64,000 nt of DNA, taken from contig NC_042507.1 of the NCBI RefSeq assembly GCF_003054445.1, positions 868,001 to 932,000 on the forward strand, written 5' to 3'. The DNA is from Pichia kudriavzevii. Taxonomy: Eukaryota; Ascomycota; Pichiomycetes; Pichiales; Pichiaceae. The notes below the pieces were generated by a model. That model saw only the letters and a list, made by a program, of their open reading frames with translations. It was not told the origin of the DNA and made no database searches. The first letter of the stretch is position 1, and each line of letters begins with the position of its first letter. Made by a program: the position numbers and the translations under genes. Below are positions 57,024 to 64,000 of the stretch, in pieces.

Positions 57024-58691
57024 ATGATTGTTAGAAGAACACTCCATACATCCGTAGCCCGGTTGGGTTTTAACCTACGCAATTTACGAAAGGGAAAAGA
57101 GTCCGAGGCTGAGAAGACACACCTCCAACATGAGCATCATGATCATGAGCACTCACATCACAAACACTCGCCGCTACTAATTCAACCAAATTATCCAGTG
57201 CGTACGAGATTTGCGCCCTCTCCAACAGGGTACCTGCACCTTGGGTCTCTTAGAACTGCATTATACAATTACCTCCTAGCCAAATCCACTGGTGGTCAGT
57301 TTCTTCTGCGATTAGAAGACACCGACCAGAATCGACTAATCCAAGGTGCTGAGCAAAACATATATGACACCTTGCAGTGGCTAAATATGTGCATAGATGA
57401 AGGACCAACTCATCCAGGTCCCCATTCTCCTTATAGACAGAGCGAGCGTTCTCATATTTATGAGAAGTACTCCAACGAGTTGTTGTCTAAAGGGCTGGCT
57501 TACCGTTGTTTCTGTTCGAAGGAAAGACTCGATGGCCTGAGAGACTCGGCTAGACTATTGAAACCGCCAACAACAGTTTCTTACGACAGACATTGCTTCA
57601 ATGAGATTTCACGTGAAGAAAGTGATGAACGGGCACAAAACGGCGAGCCTTTCACCGTTAGATTCAAAGCACCAGAGACATACCCAGAGTTCACAGATTT
57701 ATTGCATGGAACAATCAATCTGCAACCGCAAATTAATCCCATTGATAGGAGGTTTGAAGATCCTGTTCTCATGAAAAGTGATGGTTTACCGACATATCAT
57801 TTTGCCAATGTCGTTGACGATCATTTGATGGAAATCACACATGTCATTAGAGGCGAAGAATGGGTTGCTTCCACACCTAAGCACATAGCCTTATACGACG
57901 CATTTGGTTGGGATAAACCTAACTTTATCCATATTCCCCTTTTAACAACTGTAGAAGGTAAAAAACTATCGAAAAGATCTGGAGATATAGATATCATGTC
58001 TCTGAAAAAGAAAGGTTATTTACCCGAATCATTGGTCAACTTCAGTGTTTTGTTTGGCTGGAATCCAAAGAGAAAATTGGGTGAGAAAACAAGTGAAATC
58101 CATTCTTTGAGTGAGTTGGAAAAAATATGGTCGTTGAGTGGCTTGACTAAAGGTAGTGCAAAAGTTGATTGGAAAAAACTTGACTATTTCAACAAACACT
58201 ACTTGACTGAGAAATTAAAGGATGCCAAGTTTTTCCAATCCTCAGTTATTGAATGCCATACGAGGATATGCCGCACATTGAATCTAACAGATCTTGACAT
58301 CGAAAACGTTGGTAAGGTATTAAAGATGACATACCCAAGTTTAATCACCTTGAATGATTTTGATTCTTCAAAATTCCATTACTTTTTTATTAAACCAAGA
58401 TATAAAAGGGAGGAAGTTCAAAAGATTCTGAAAATAAATGATGAAACTTTACTCAAAATATCTAATGAACTTGTCAAGCGTTCAAATGACTTGACACACT
58501 TGAATTTTAATCAGGTAATTAAAGAGATCCTGGAAGAGCTGCCGATGTTGAAGAAGAAAATACTGTTTCAGGCTCTGAGGTATGCATTGAGTGGACCAGA
58601 ATCAGGTATCAATTTGCCAATCATCTTAGAACTCCTTGGTCCGGAAGAAGTCCAAGCAAGGCTCGATGCATTCAATGATTTCCTTCATTAA
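57024..58691 (+). CDS. MSE1: Mitochondrial glutamyl-tRNA synthetase
   Basis: 555 residues, near yeast Mse1 (536). The first 30 residues (MIVRRTLHTSVARLGFNLRN) are basic and hydroxylated, a likely mitochondrial presequence. A His-rich stretch (HEHHDHEHSHHKHS) follows, not usual in the family. Class I motifs are intact: the HIGH-type APSPTGYLHLGSLRTALYNY near residue 66, LRLEDTDQNR, the class-conserved GLAYRCFCS, and the KMSKS-type GKKLSKRSGD near residue 316. In the family it charges mitochondrial tRNA-Glu (and mischarges tRNA-Gln for later amidation). It converges with OPI10, with 76 bp between stops. CTG at 57306-57308 encodes a conserved leucine. Confidence 0.95.
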   Translation: MIVRRTLHTSVARLGFNLRNLRKGKESEAEKTHLQHEHHDHEHSHHKHSPLLIQPNYPVRTRFAPSPTGYLHLGSLRTALYNYLLAKSTGGQFLLRLEDTDQNRLIQGAEQNIYDTLQWLNMCIDEGPTHPGPHSPYRQSERSHIYEKYSNELLSKGLAYRCFCSKERLDGLRDSARLLKPPTTVSYDRHCFNEISREESDERAQNGEPFTVRFKAPETYPEFTDLLHGTINLQPQINPIDRRFEDPVLMKSDGLPTYHFANVVDDHLMEITHVIRGEEWVASTPKHIALYDAFGWDKPNFIHIPLLTTVEGKKLSKRSGDIDIMSLKKKGYLPESLVNFSVLFGWNPKRKLGEKTSEIHSLSELEKIWSLSGLTKGSAKVDWKKLDYFNKHYLTEKLKDAKFFQSSVIECHTRICRTLNLTDLDIENVGKVLKMTYPSLITLNDFDSSKFHYFFIKPRYKREEVQKILKINDETLLKISNELVKRSNDLTHLNFNQVIKEILEELPMLKKKILFQALRYALSGPESGINLPIILELLGPEEVQARLDAFNDFLH

Positions 58692-58767
58692 TCTATTAAT
58701 TATAACTGTACATAAAACACAAGTACTTATATAGACACACCCACAAATACAAACACTTGTACATTCC

Positions 58768-59490
58768 TTATTCTAAGTTCTGCAGATAGTTTGGATCATT
58801 CGTCATTTTAGTCTTGAACTTATCCCACCAATCGTTGAACTTACTAATATTAACATAGTTTCTAGCATCTGTAAATGAGGACAAGTAATTATAAGCATTT
58901 CCAATGATCTTATTGCTGATCGTTAAGATTTCAGATTGCTGCAAAGGCATCATCGAAGAAGCTGGTGCCTTTAGTAATGGGGTTCCATTGTTGTTATTTG
59001 TAGCCTCTCTTGTGACTTTCAAACAATCCAACTGTTGTGCGGCTGTTTGATTTGGTTCTATGCTGATTCCAATTACTATCGTAACAGTCTCACGTTCTTC
59101 TAACTCCGATATTCCTGAATCCATATCGATATCGCCCTCATCTTGTATATTGTAAACAGAGGCTATCTCTATATTTCCTGGATTTATCTTAAAAATTGCA
59201 CTTTGTTTGGTTGCATTAAGAAACCCAAGTAATTTAAAGTCATTGTTCATCACTTGGGACCCAACACTACCACTATCATTGGTAATTTCATTCTGTACAC
59301 CACCTTCAGGAATTACCTGATAATATATGAGCGCAGTGTACTCGGGATTGAATTGAACATTGGGCAACATAAAAATCGAGAGATGATACAGTTGTTTGAA
59401 GGGAACACCCTTAAATTCGATCAACTGTTTTTGTGGAGATATTGGTTGGGATATTGCAACTGGTCTATTGGATACCGTGGATGCAAACAT
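58768..59490 (-). CDS. OPI10: Hikeshi-family protein Opi10
   Basis: 240 residues against 246 in S. cerevisiae Opi10. The N-terminal beta-rich half has MFASTVSNRPVAISQP at the start and the family segment YHLSIFMLPNVQFNPEYTALIYYQ. The C-terminal half has the helical end AYNYLSSFTDARNYVNISKFNDWWDKFKTKMTNDPNYL, which is characteristic of Hikeshi (the F-x-x-W-W-x-K-F element). Human Hikeshi imports Hsp70 into the nucleus in heat stress. The yeast protein is named for an inositol-overproduction phenotype. The two-hydrophobic-residue and Trp-Trp parts are intact. The 5' end faces CDC14's 3' end, so both genes run leftward in tandem. Confidence 0.92.
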   Translation of the reverse strand: MFASTVSNRPVAISQPISPQKQLIEFKGVPFKQLYHLSIFMLPNVQFNPEYTALIYYQVIPEGGVQNEITNDSGSVGSQVMNNDFKLLGFLNATKQSAIFKINPGNIEIASVYNIQDEGDIDMDSGISELEERETVTIVIGISIEPNQTAAQQLDCLKVTREATNNNNGTPLLKAPASSMMPLQQSEILTISNKIIGNAYNYLSSFTDARNYVNISKFNDWWDKFKTKMTNDPNYLQNLE

Positions 59491-59726
59491 TTCAAAAATT
59501 TAGCTGTCACTTCTCACTGTAAGGTTTAAACGTAACTCTAGGAATTCTTCATTCTCCATGCTGTTAGGTGGAAAATAGAAGGTAGGACTGGAAGTAGCTC
59601 TATCTACATCTTTAGGATAAAAAAAAACAGACGGGGGCTCAGCGTTTTCTCGAAGCTTCTGCGAGTTTTTTTTAAGGATTCCTCAATGCTTAACTATACA
59701 TTACATTACATTACAATACAAATCTG

Positions 59727-61349
59727 CTACATCTGAATCAGAGTTTTCTTGGAGGATGACGAACTCTTCCTAACACCAGAGCCACCAATTATCTTATCAG
59801 ATGATACCACACGTGCATTTGGTTTTGTCACGTGGACCATAGACTTTCTCTGCTTGCCTATTTTCAGCGTTCCAGAATCAGCATAAACTCTAGAAGAACT
59901 TGGTGAAACAGGTGTCACTCCCGTTGCAGCTATAGTGGTAGTAGTCGTAGTTGTAGTCGTTTTCTTGTAAAACGGAGAGCTAGTGTTAGATCTAGCATCG
60001 CTCTCTTTGTCTTCTATCGCACTCTGATTACATGTCTGATTTATTGTTGAAGTGTAAGCATCTTCTTCGTCAGAGTTGGCATACGGCTGGACAGGATTAT
60101 CCAAAGATCTATACTTCCTGGGTTGTCCTGGACTAGCATTTGGCACTGCCTTATGGACAATTTTCAATCCAGATGATACCTTTCTTCTACGGACAGGAGT
60201 TCTGATTAATTGGTCATTTTTAAAATTCATTTGATCGTCACTTGAATCTTCACTACCAGCATTTTCGTTCTCTGCTTCCCTCTTTTTGTATTCTTCATAT
60301 GAAATTAACGGGAATAGTCCCCCAATAAAATCATCAGGAATGGTATCTAACACCATAGTATGTCTCCAATCTCTGAATTCATTTTGGTGTAAATATAGCC
60401 AATGCTGTTGAGGTCCAACAACCATGCCGGGCCTAATCATTCTCATATAAGCAATACATTCACTTGCCGTAAACCCATGGGTGTAGATAAGATAAGCGCC
60501 TATCAAGCAACCGGTTCTACCCAACCCTGCCTTACAATGGACAGCAACTTTACCTCCTTTGTTAATCACTGTTTCACTAGCGCCAATAAACTTTTGCACA
60601 AAATCCATTGTTGGACATGTACCATCTTCAAAAATCATATCTACATGTTGTATTCCCCTTTTGGTAAACTCCCGTTTATCATACAAGTGAGAATTTAAAC
60701 GAACTACCAGTTGTACATTCTTTTCAAGGAACAACTCCAGGACACTTTTAAAAGCGGTATTCAATGGAGCCCCTGGTCGTGATTGCTTTGGAGATGCAAA
60801 TGGAATAAAATCGTTGGCTAATATGTTCAAATCGCCTTGATCAACTCTCTCATACTGTTCGTACTCTTCTAAATCAAATGACCTCATGTCTAACAAATTT
60901 CTTTCCTTAGCCCTCCAAACTCCATATACTACATCTTGAATGGTAACCTCAAAATCTGCATGAGAATATCCAGCATCTCTAAACGGCATGAACGGAGGAT
61001 CAATCTGTGCGATAGGCAGTAACACTTGATGAGGAGCCCAATTTTGAACCAACACCATATAACAACAAAGTATACATGCGGCATTGGTTCTTTGTCTGGA
61101 ATCATTGGAAGAATAGAAACCCACACATTTATTCTTGTTTCTTGGCTCATTTAAAATCTTGTGTAGTGCAACTGCAAACCTATACAAGTGGCCAACATGT
61201 AATGGCCCAAAATCCAAGTTGAAATTATTGTATGGCAAGGATTCCTCAATAGTAAAATAAACAAATTCATCTGTATCTTCGGGCTTCTCATCACTGACAA
61301 CCAGATAAATTTTCCCTTTGAGAAATTCAATTGTTGGTACTTCACTCAT
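59727..61349 (-). CDS. CDC14: Mitotic exit dual-specificity phosphatase Cdc14
   Basis: 540 residues (S. cerevisiae Cdc14 is 551). The N-terminal noncatalytic half has the DSP-like fold segment YNNFNLDFGPLHVGHLYRFAVALHKIL. The phosphatase loop is HCKAGLGRTGCLIGAYLIY, with catalytic Cys272 and the loop Arg six residues later (C-x5-R). The Cdc14-specific MRMIRPGMVVGPQQHWLYLHQNEFR follows. The C-terminal 190 residues are Ser/Thr-rich and disordered with a Thr run (TTTTTTTTT, bases about 59935-59965), and end in basic residues that could serve nuclear or nucleolar localisation. In the family, Cdc14 released from the nucleolus reverses Cdk phosphorylation at mitotic exit. The gene looks intact and is divergent from LTN1. 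Confidence 0.97.
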   Translation of the reverse strand: MSEVPTIEFLKGKIYLVVSDEKPEDTDEFVYFTIEESLPYNNFNLDFGPLHVGHLYRFAVALHKILNEPRNKNKCVGFYSSNDSRQRTNAACILCCYMVLVQNWAPHQVLLPIAQIDPPFMPFRDAGYSHADFEVTIQDVVYGVWRAKERNLLDMRSFDLEEYEQYERVDQGDLNILANDFIPFASPKQSRPGAPLNTAFKSVLELFLEKNVQLVVRLNSHLYDKREFTKRGIQHVDMIFEDGTCPTMDFVQKFIGASETVINKGGKVAVHCKAGLGRTGCLIGAYLIYTHGFTASECIAYMRMIRPGMVVGPQQHWLYLHQNEFRDWRHTMVLDTIPDDFIGGLFPLISYEEYKKREAENENAGSEDSSDDQMNFKNDQLIRTPVRRRKVSSGLKIVHKAVPNASPGQPRKYRSLDNPVQPYANSDEEDAYTSTINQTCNQSAIEDKESDARSNTSSPFYKKTTTTTTTTTIAATGVTPVSPSSSRVYADSGTLKIGKQRKSMVHVTKPNARVVSSDKIIGGSGVRKSSSSSKKTLIQM

Positions 61350-61828
61350 TATAATACGGTTCTAGTTGAATTGTTGTGTTTTTAATTTCTTCTATTTTTA
61401 TTTTATTTTTTGTCCTTTGATCAAACTAAATCTAGAAAAAATGAGATACAAAGTTGAAAGTGATTGACTAAGGAGATGACGAGAAAAAAAACCGTAGCCA
61501 AAAATAGCTTGTTTAAGAGTCTCACAAGCAAAACGATCAACTCGATCTAAAGACAAAGAAGCAAAGCAACAGAATGGAAATTATTCAGCAATACAAAAAG
61601 ATCCCTGTGATTAGACTGAATTTTGAAATTCATTTTCCGGCTTGTTTATGTTTTCCTCCATTAGGCAATGCTATTGGGTAAATGCGAAAATGCCCAAACA
61701 GGAAAAAATAATCACACGGGATATGCGAAAATGATATTTTCTAAACTCCTGGAAAATTTCAACATGAAGATTGTAGTATTGTAAAGTGGCAAACAGGTGA
61801 ATATAACGACTTCAAGATACAGTGGAGA
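61350..61828. promoter_or_regulatory. CDC14-LTN1 divergent intergenic region
   Basis: 479 bp holding both promoters. It is AT-rich, with ATTTTTATTTTATTTTTTG near the CDC14 start (about 61390-61412) and A-runs at about 61483-61490. I see no MCB or other cell-cycle box. Confidence 0.35.
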
Positions 61829-64000
61829 ATGTCTGCATTTGCAAACACATTACATACTGGTTTGGGGAACAATGGAATTGAAGTTTCCTTGAATTATATC
61901 ACTGGGATTCCTAATCCAGATCATCTTCTTTGCTCAAACACATTGAAATTAGCTTTTAAATCGTTGCTTAAAAGAGATGTTCATACTAAACAAAAGTCAA
62001 TCATCTCTTTGCTAGAATATATCAAAGAAAATTCTTCTGAGCTTGATAATGATTTGGTTATTATCACTTGGATTCAAATGTATCCGAAACTCGCTATAGA
62101 TGACTCTAGTAAAGTTAGAAGTTGTTCTCATCAGATTCAATCACAATTTGTACTAAGTCTTGGAAAGAAATACGCAAAGTATTTACGAGACACTATAGGT
62201 ATTTGGCTCGCTGGGCTTTTTGATACCGATAGAGCAACTGCAAGAACTTGCAGGGAGTCCATATGTGATTCATTTGGGAACAATGAGGAAAAAGTTACAA
62301 ATTTATGGAAAATTTTTATCACCCAGATAGTTCAATACTCGCATGAAGTTATAGTTTGTGAATCTAAAGATACTCTATCTGATGATAAGTTTAGTACCAA
62401 AGAAGAAATCGAATCAAAGTATATTCGTGTCACCCAAGCCTCGATTTCTTTGCTAGTTAATGCATTGTCACACTCAGACAATATCGATATTAATGAAAAA
62501 AGCATTAGTATGATTACGCAGATATACAACAATGACTCCTTTCTTGACTTGTTTGGCTATAAAGATCTCAATCTGAAAAAAGCTGTGTTTATGGCTTCCA
62601 AGGCTTTAATCACATCAAAGCATTTGCCATCAATCATGGACAAAGCGTTATACAAGAAACTGTGCAAAGCGTTGATTAAGGGGATAAAACTTGACTCTAG
62701 TGTTAACGCATTATTATATGGGCCTGTTTTAGTCAACATGCTAGATACATTGGTGGTTGTCACATCTTATAATTCCGAGTTTTGGCTTAACGTAAGAAAT
62801 GCTAAGTCAAAATTATTAGACCTTTTAAAGGTCGGTTCATTAAACAGCGAGCCTATATATTATGATGTCGTTGCAAAACTCTTAAAAATCTTACCTAATG
62901 AACTAGTTTCAATTACGAATTCGGAAACAATAGAACCATTCATTCTTACTCTGATTCAAAGTGTCGAGAAGGAGAAGAGCACTGCCTTTCTAGAAAAAGG
63001 CTGGAAGGTTGTTATAAACCTAGTTGAATCTCTTCAAAGTGCAGGCTCCCTAACCGATTCCATTGTGGATACCTTTACAGCTGCGCTAGTTAAGCTAATG
63101 GATTCTCCTCGTATAATAGCACGCGGTATCATTGCTTTAATGCATGATATCAACTCGCTGTCAAGTGAAAACAAAGATGTGTTACTTGACATTAACTCGA
63201 TTATTATGGACCATCTGCCTGATAAACAAATTGAGTTTAATGACAGTCATTATTTGGTTAAACATCAGTCACAATTTATAGAGTCTTTTGTCAATCTACT
63301 ACTTCTGAATGGCTCAGATCTTGCAGATGTTTTACTAGCTAACGCGATTGAATCTTTGGGGGAGTATGATCCAAAAAGTTCTAACCCCACGTTAGCCTTC
63401 ATTACTATAAATGTTTTCATTAAAAATGGTAGAGAGGAATTTGCCAGCGCAATTAACGAATTTATTAGAACAGTCTCTAAATATATCTCCAAAACATTTA
63501 AAGATTTGCCTTTGGAGACCCTTAAACTTTTCACCTCTTCAATCTACTCAGAGAAAGATCTGAATGTTTCGGTTGTCAACAGTATATTTACAAGATTAAA
63601 AGATTTGGACGCCGCTGATGAACTGCTTCCAGTCATTGCTAGTCTAAAAAATTTCAGCATACATGATTCCAAACAACTCAATATGTACCTTTTAGAGAAT
63701 TCAAAATGTGTTAGTTCTAATGGAGGTAACTCTAGTGATACCTTGTATACCTTCTTGAATTCTGAAATCCTCTCGAATTTATTCAGGAATGAGAACTTTG
63801 TGAGTTTTGCGGATAATTGTGTAAAGAACTATCAAAATGACGTTTTCCTCAGTTTTTCCATCGAAAATTCAGATTTTGTGGAGAAGTTATTAGATACAAT
63901 TCTTCAAAGTGACGGAACCAAAGAAACAGAATATCAATGCGCTTCTAGTTTGCTTGCAAAGCTTGAGCAAAATATTGACAATATCCAATTTCGGAAAGCA
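61829..64000 (+). CDS. LTN1: Ribosome quality control E3 ligase Ltn1 (listerin), 3' truncated by window edge
   Basis: The ATG at 61829 opens a frame of 724 codons that reaches base 64000 without a stop, so the C-terminal half, including the RING-CH zinc domain, is outside the window. The visible part matches the listerin N-terminal region: after MSAFANTLHTGLGNNGIEVSLNY come FKSLLKRDVHTKQKSIISLLEYI and WIQMYPKLAIDDSSKVRSCSHQIQ, followed by a long alpha-helical HEAT-like solenoid. S. cerevisiae Ltn1 (Rkr1) is about 1560 residues, so less than half is seen. In the family Ltn1 ubiquitinates nascent chains on stalled 60S subunits with Rqc1, Rqc2 and Cdc48. I base the call on the N-terminal motifs only. 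Confidence 0.85.
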   Translation, partial: MSAFANTLHTGLGNNGIEVSLNYITGIPNPDHLLCSNTLKLAFKSLLKRDVHTKQKSIISLLEYIKENSSELDNDLVIITWIQMYPKLAIDDSSKVRSCSHQIQSQFVLSLGKKYAKYLRDTIGIWLAGLFDTDRATARTCRESICDSFGNNEEKVTNLWKIFITQIVQYSHEVIVCESKDTLSDDKFSTKEEIESKYIRVTQASISLLVNALSHSDNIDINEKSISMITQIYNNDSFLDLFGYKDLNLKKAVFMASKALITSKHLPSIMDKALYKKLCKALIKGIKLDSSVNALLYGPVLVNMLDTLVVVTSYNSEFWLNVRNAKSKLLDLLKVGSLNSEPIYYDVVAKLLKILPNELVSITNSETIEPFILTLIQSVEKEKSTAFLEKGWKVVINLVESLQSAGSLTDSIVDTFTAALVKLMDSPRIIARGIIALMHDINSLSSENKDVLLDINSIIMDHLPDKQIEFNDSHYLVKHQSQFIESFVNLLLLNGSDLADVLLANAIESLGEYDPKSSNPTLAFITINVFIKNGREEFASAINEFIRTVSKYISKTFKDLPLETLKLFTSSIYSEKDLNVSVVNSIFTRLKDLDAADELLPVIASLKNFSIHDSKQLNMYLLENSKCVSSNGGNSSDTLYTFLNSEILSNLFRNENFVSFADNCVKNYQNDVFLSFSIENSDFVEKLLDTILQSDGTKETEYQCASSLLAKLEQNIDNIQFRKA

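Noticed and set aside
1-64000. Retrotransposon, virus-like element or toxin gene
   Set aside because: No reverse transcriptase, integrase, capsid-type or toxin motif, no long terminal repeats and no target-site duplications were seen anywhere. Repeats are limited to microsatellites, a minisatellite and in-gene tandem units.

Overview
This window is a gene-dense stretch of a nuclear chromosome from an ascomycete budding yeast (Saccharomycotina). It carries 28 protein-coding genes, all uninterrupted by introns. Most match single-copy yeast housekeeping genes in length and motifs. CTG codons fall at conserved leucines (for example 57306-57308 in MSE1 and 8606-8608 in PKC1), so the organism decodes CUG as leucine and is not a CUG-Ser or CUG-Ala yeast. 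AT-rich intergenic DNA and gene lengths fit a Pichiaceae-type yeast (Pichia kudriavzevii or a relative is my guess). That assignment is from memory and not proven. I saw no transposon, LTR element, viral remnant, tRNA, rRNA or CRISPR array.

Layout. Positions 1-18 kb: TRS120 (5' end outside the window), SEA4, PKC1, APA2, QCR7 (minus), UTR2, a GNAT-like acetyltransferase and GRS1. Positions 18-31 kb: STE20, a very small Zn2Cys6 protein, MIF2 and MRT4 (both minus), and UFD4. Positions 31-45 kb: an LEA-like repeat protein, an INP52-type synaptojanin and FLX1 (all minus), a stand-alone formate-tetrahydrofolate ligase, SHE3 (minus), and a protein holding only the GST half of elongation factor 1B-gamma (minus). 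Positions 45-64 kb: a Ser-rich protein of unknown role, NAM7/UPF1, a SAP155-type Sit4 partner (minus), SYN8, a small Gln-rich protein (minus), MSE1, OPI10 and CDC14 (both minus), and LTN1/RKR1 (3' end outside the window).

The genes form no operon or cluster. Several touch common processes: polarity and cell wall (PKC1, STE20, UTR2, SHE3, INP52), TORC1 and nutrient signalling (SEA4, SAP155), mitosis (MIF2, CDC14), translation and its quality control (GRS1, MSE1, MRT4, NAM7, LTN1, the eEF1B-gamma relative), and mitochondria (QCR7, FLX1, MSE1). I attach no meaning to these groupings.

The least ordinary parts are the single-domain formate-THF ligase with an upstream-ORF and hairpin leader, the GST-only eEF1B-gamma relative, the 131-residue Zn2Cys6 protein, the 40-residue tandem repeats of the LEA-like gene, two neighbouring hairpins beside G-tracts near 44.5 kb, and the two-ATG arrangement of GRS1. 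I found no convincing new multi-gene system. Start codons were moved to the first plausible ATG wherever the longest open frame began at a non-ATG codon. All family assignments come from memory of motifs and not from database searches.
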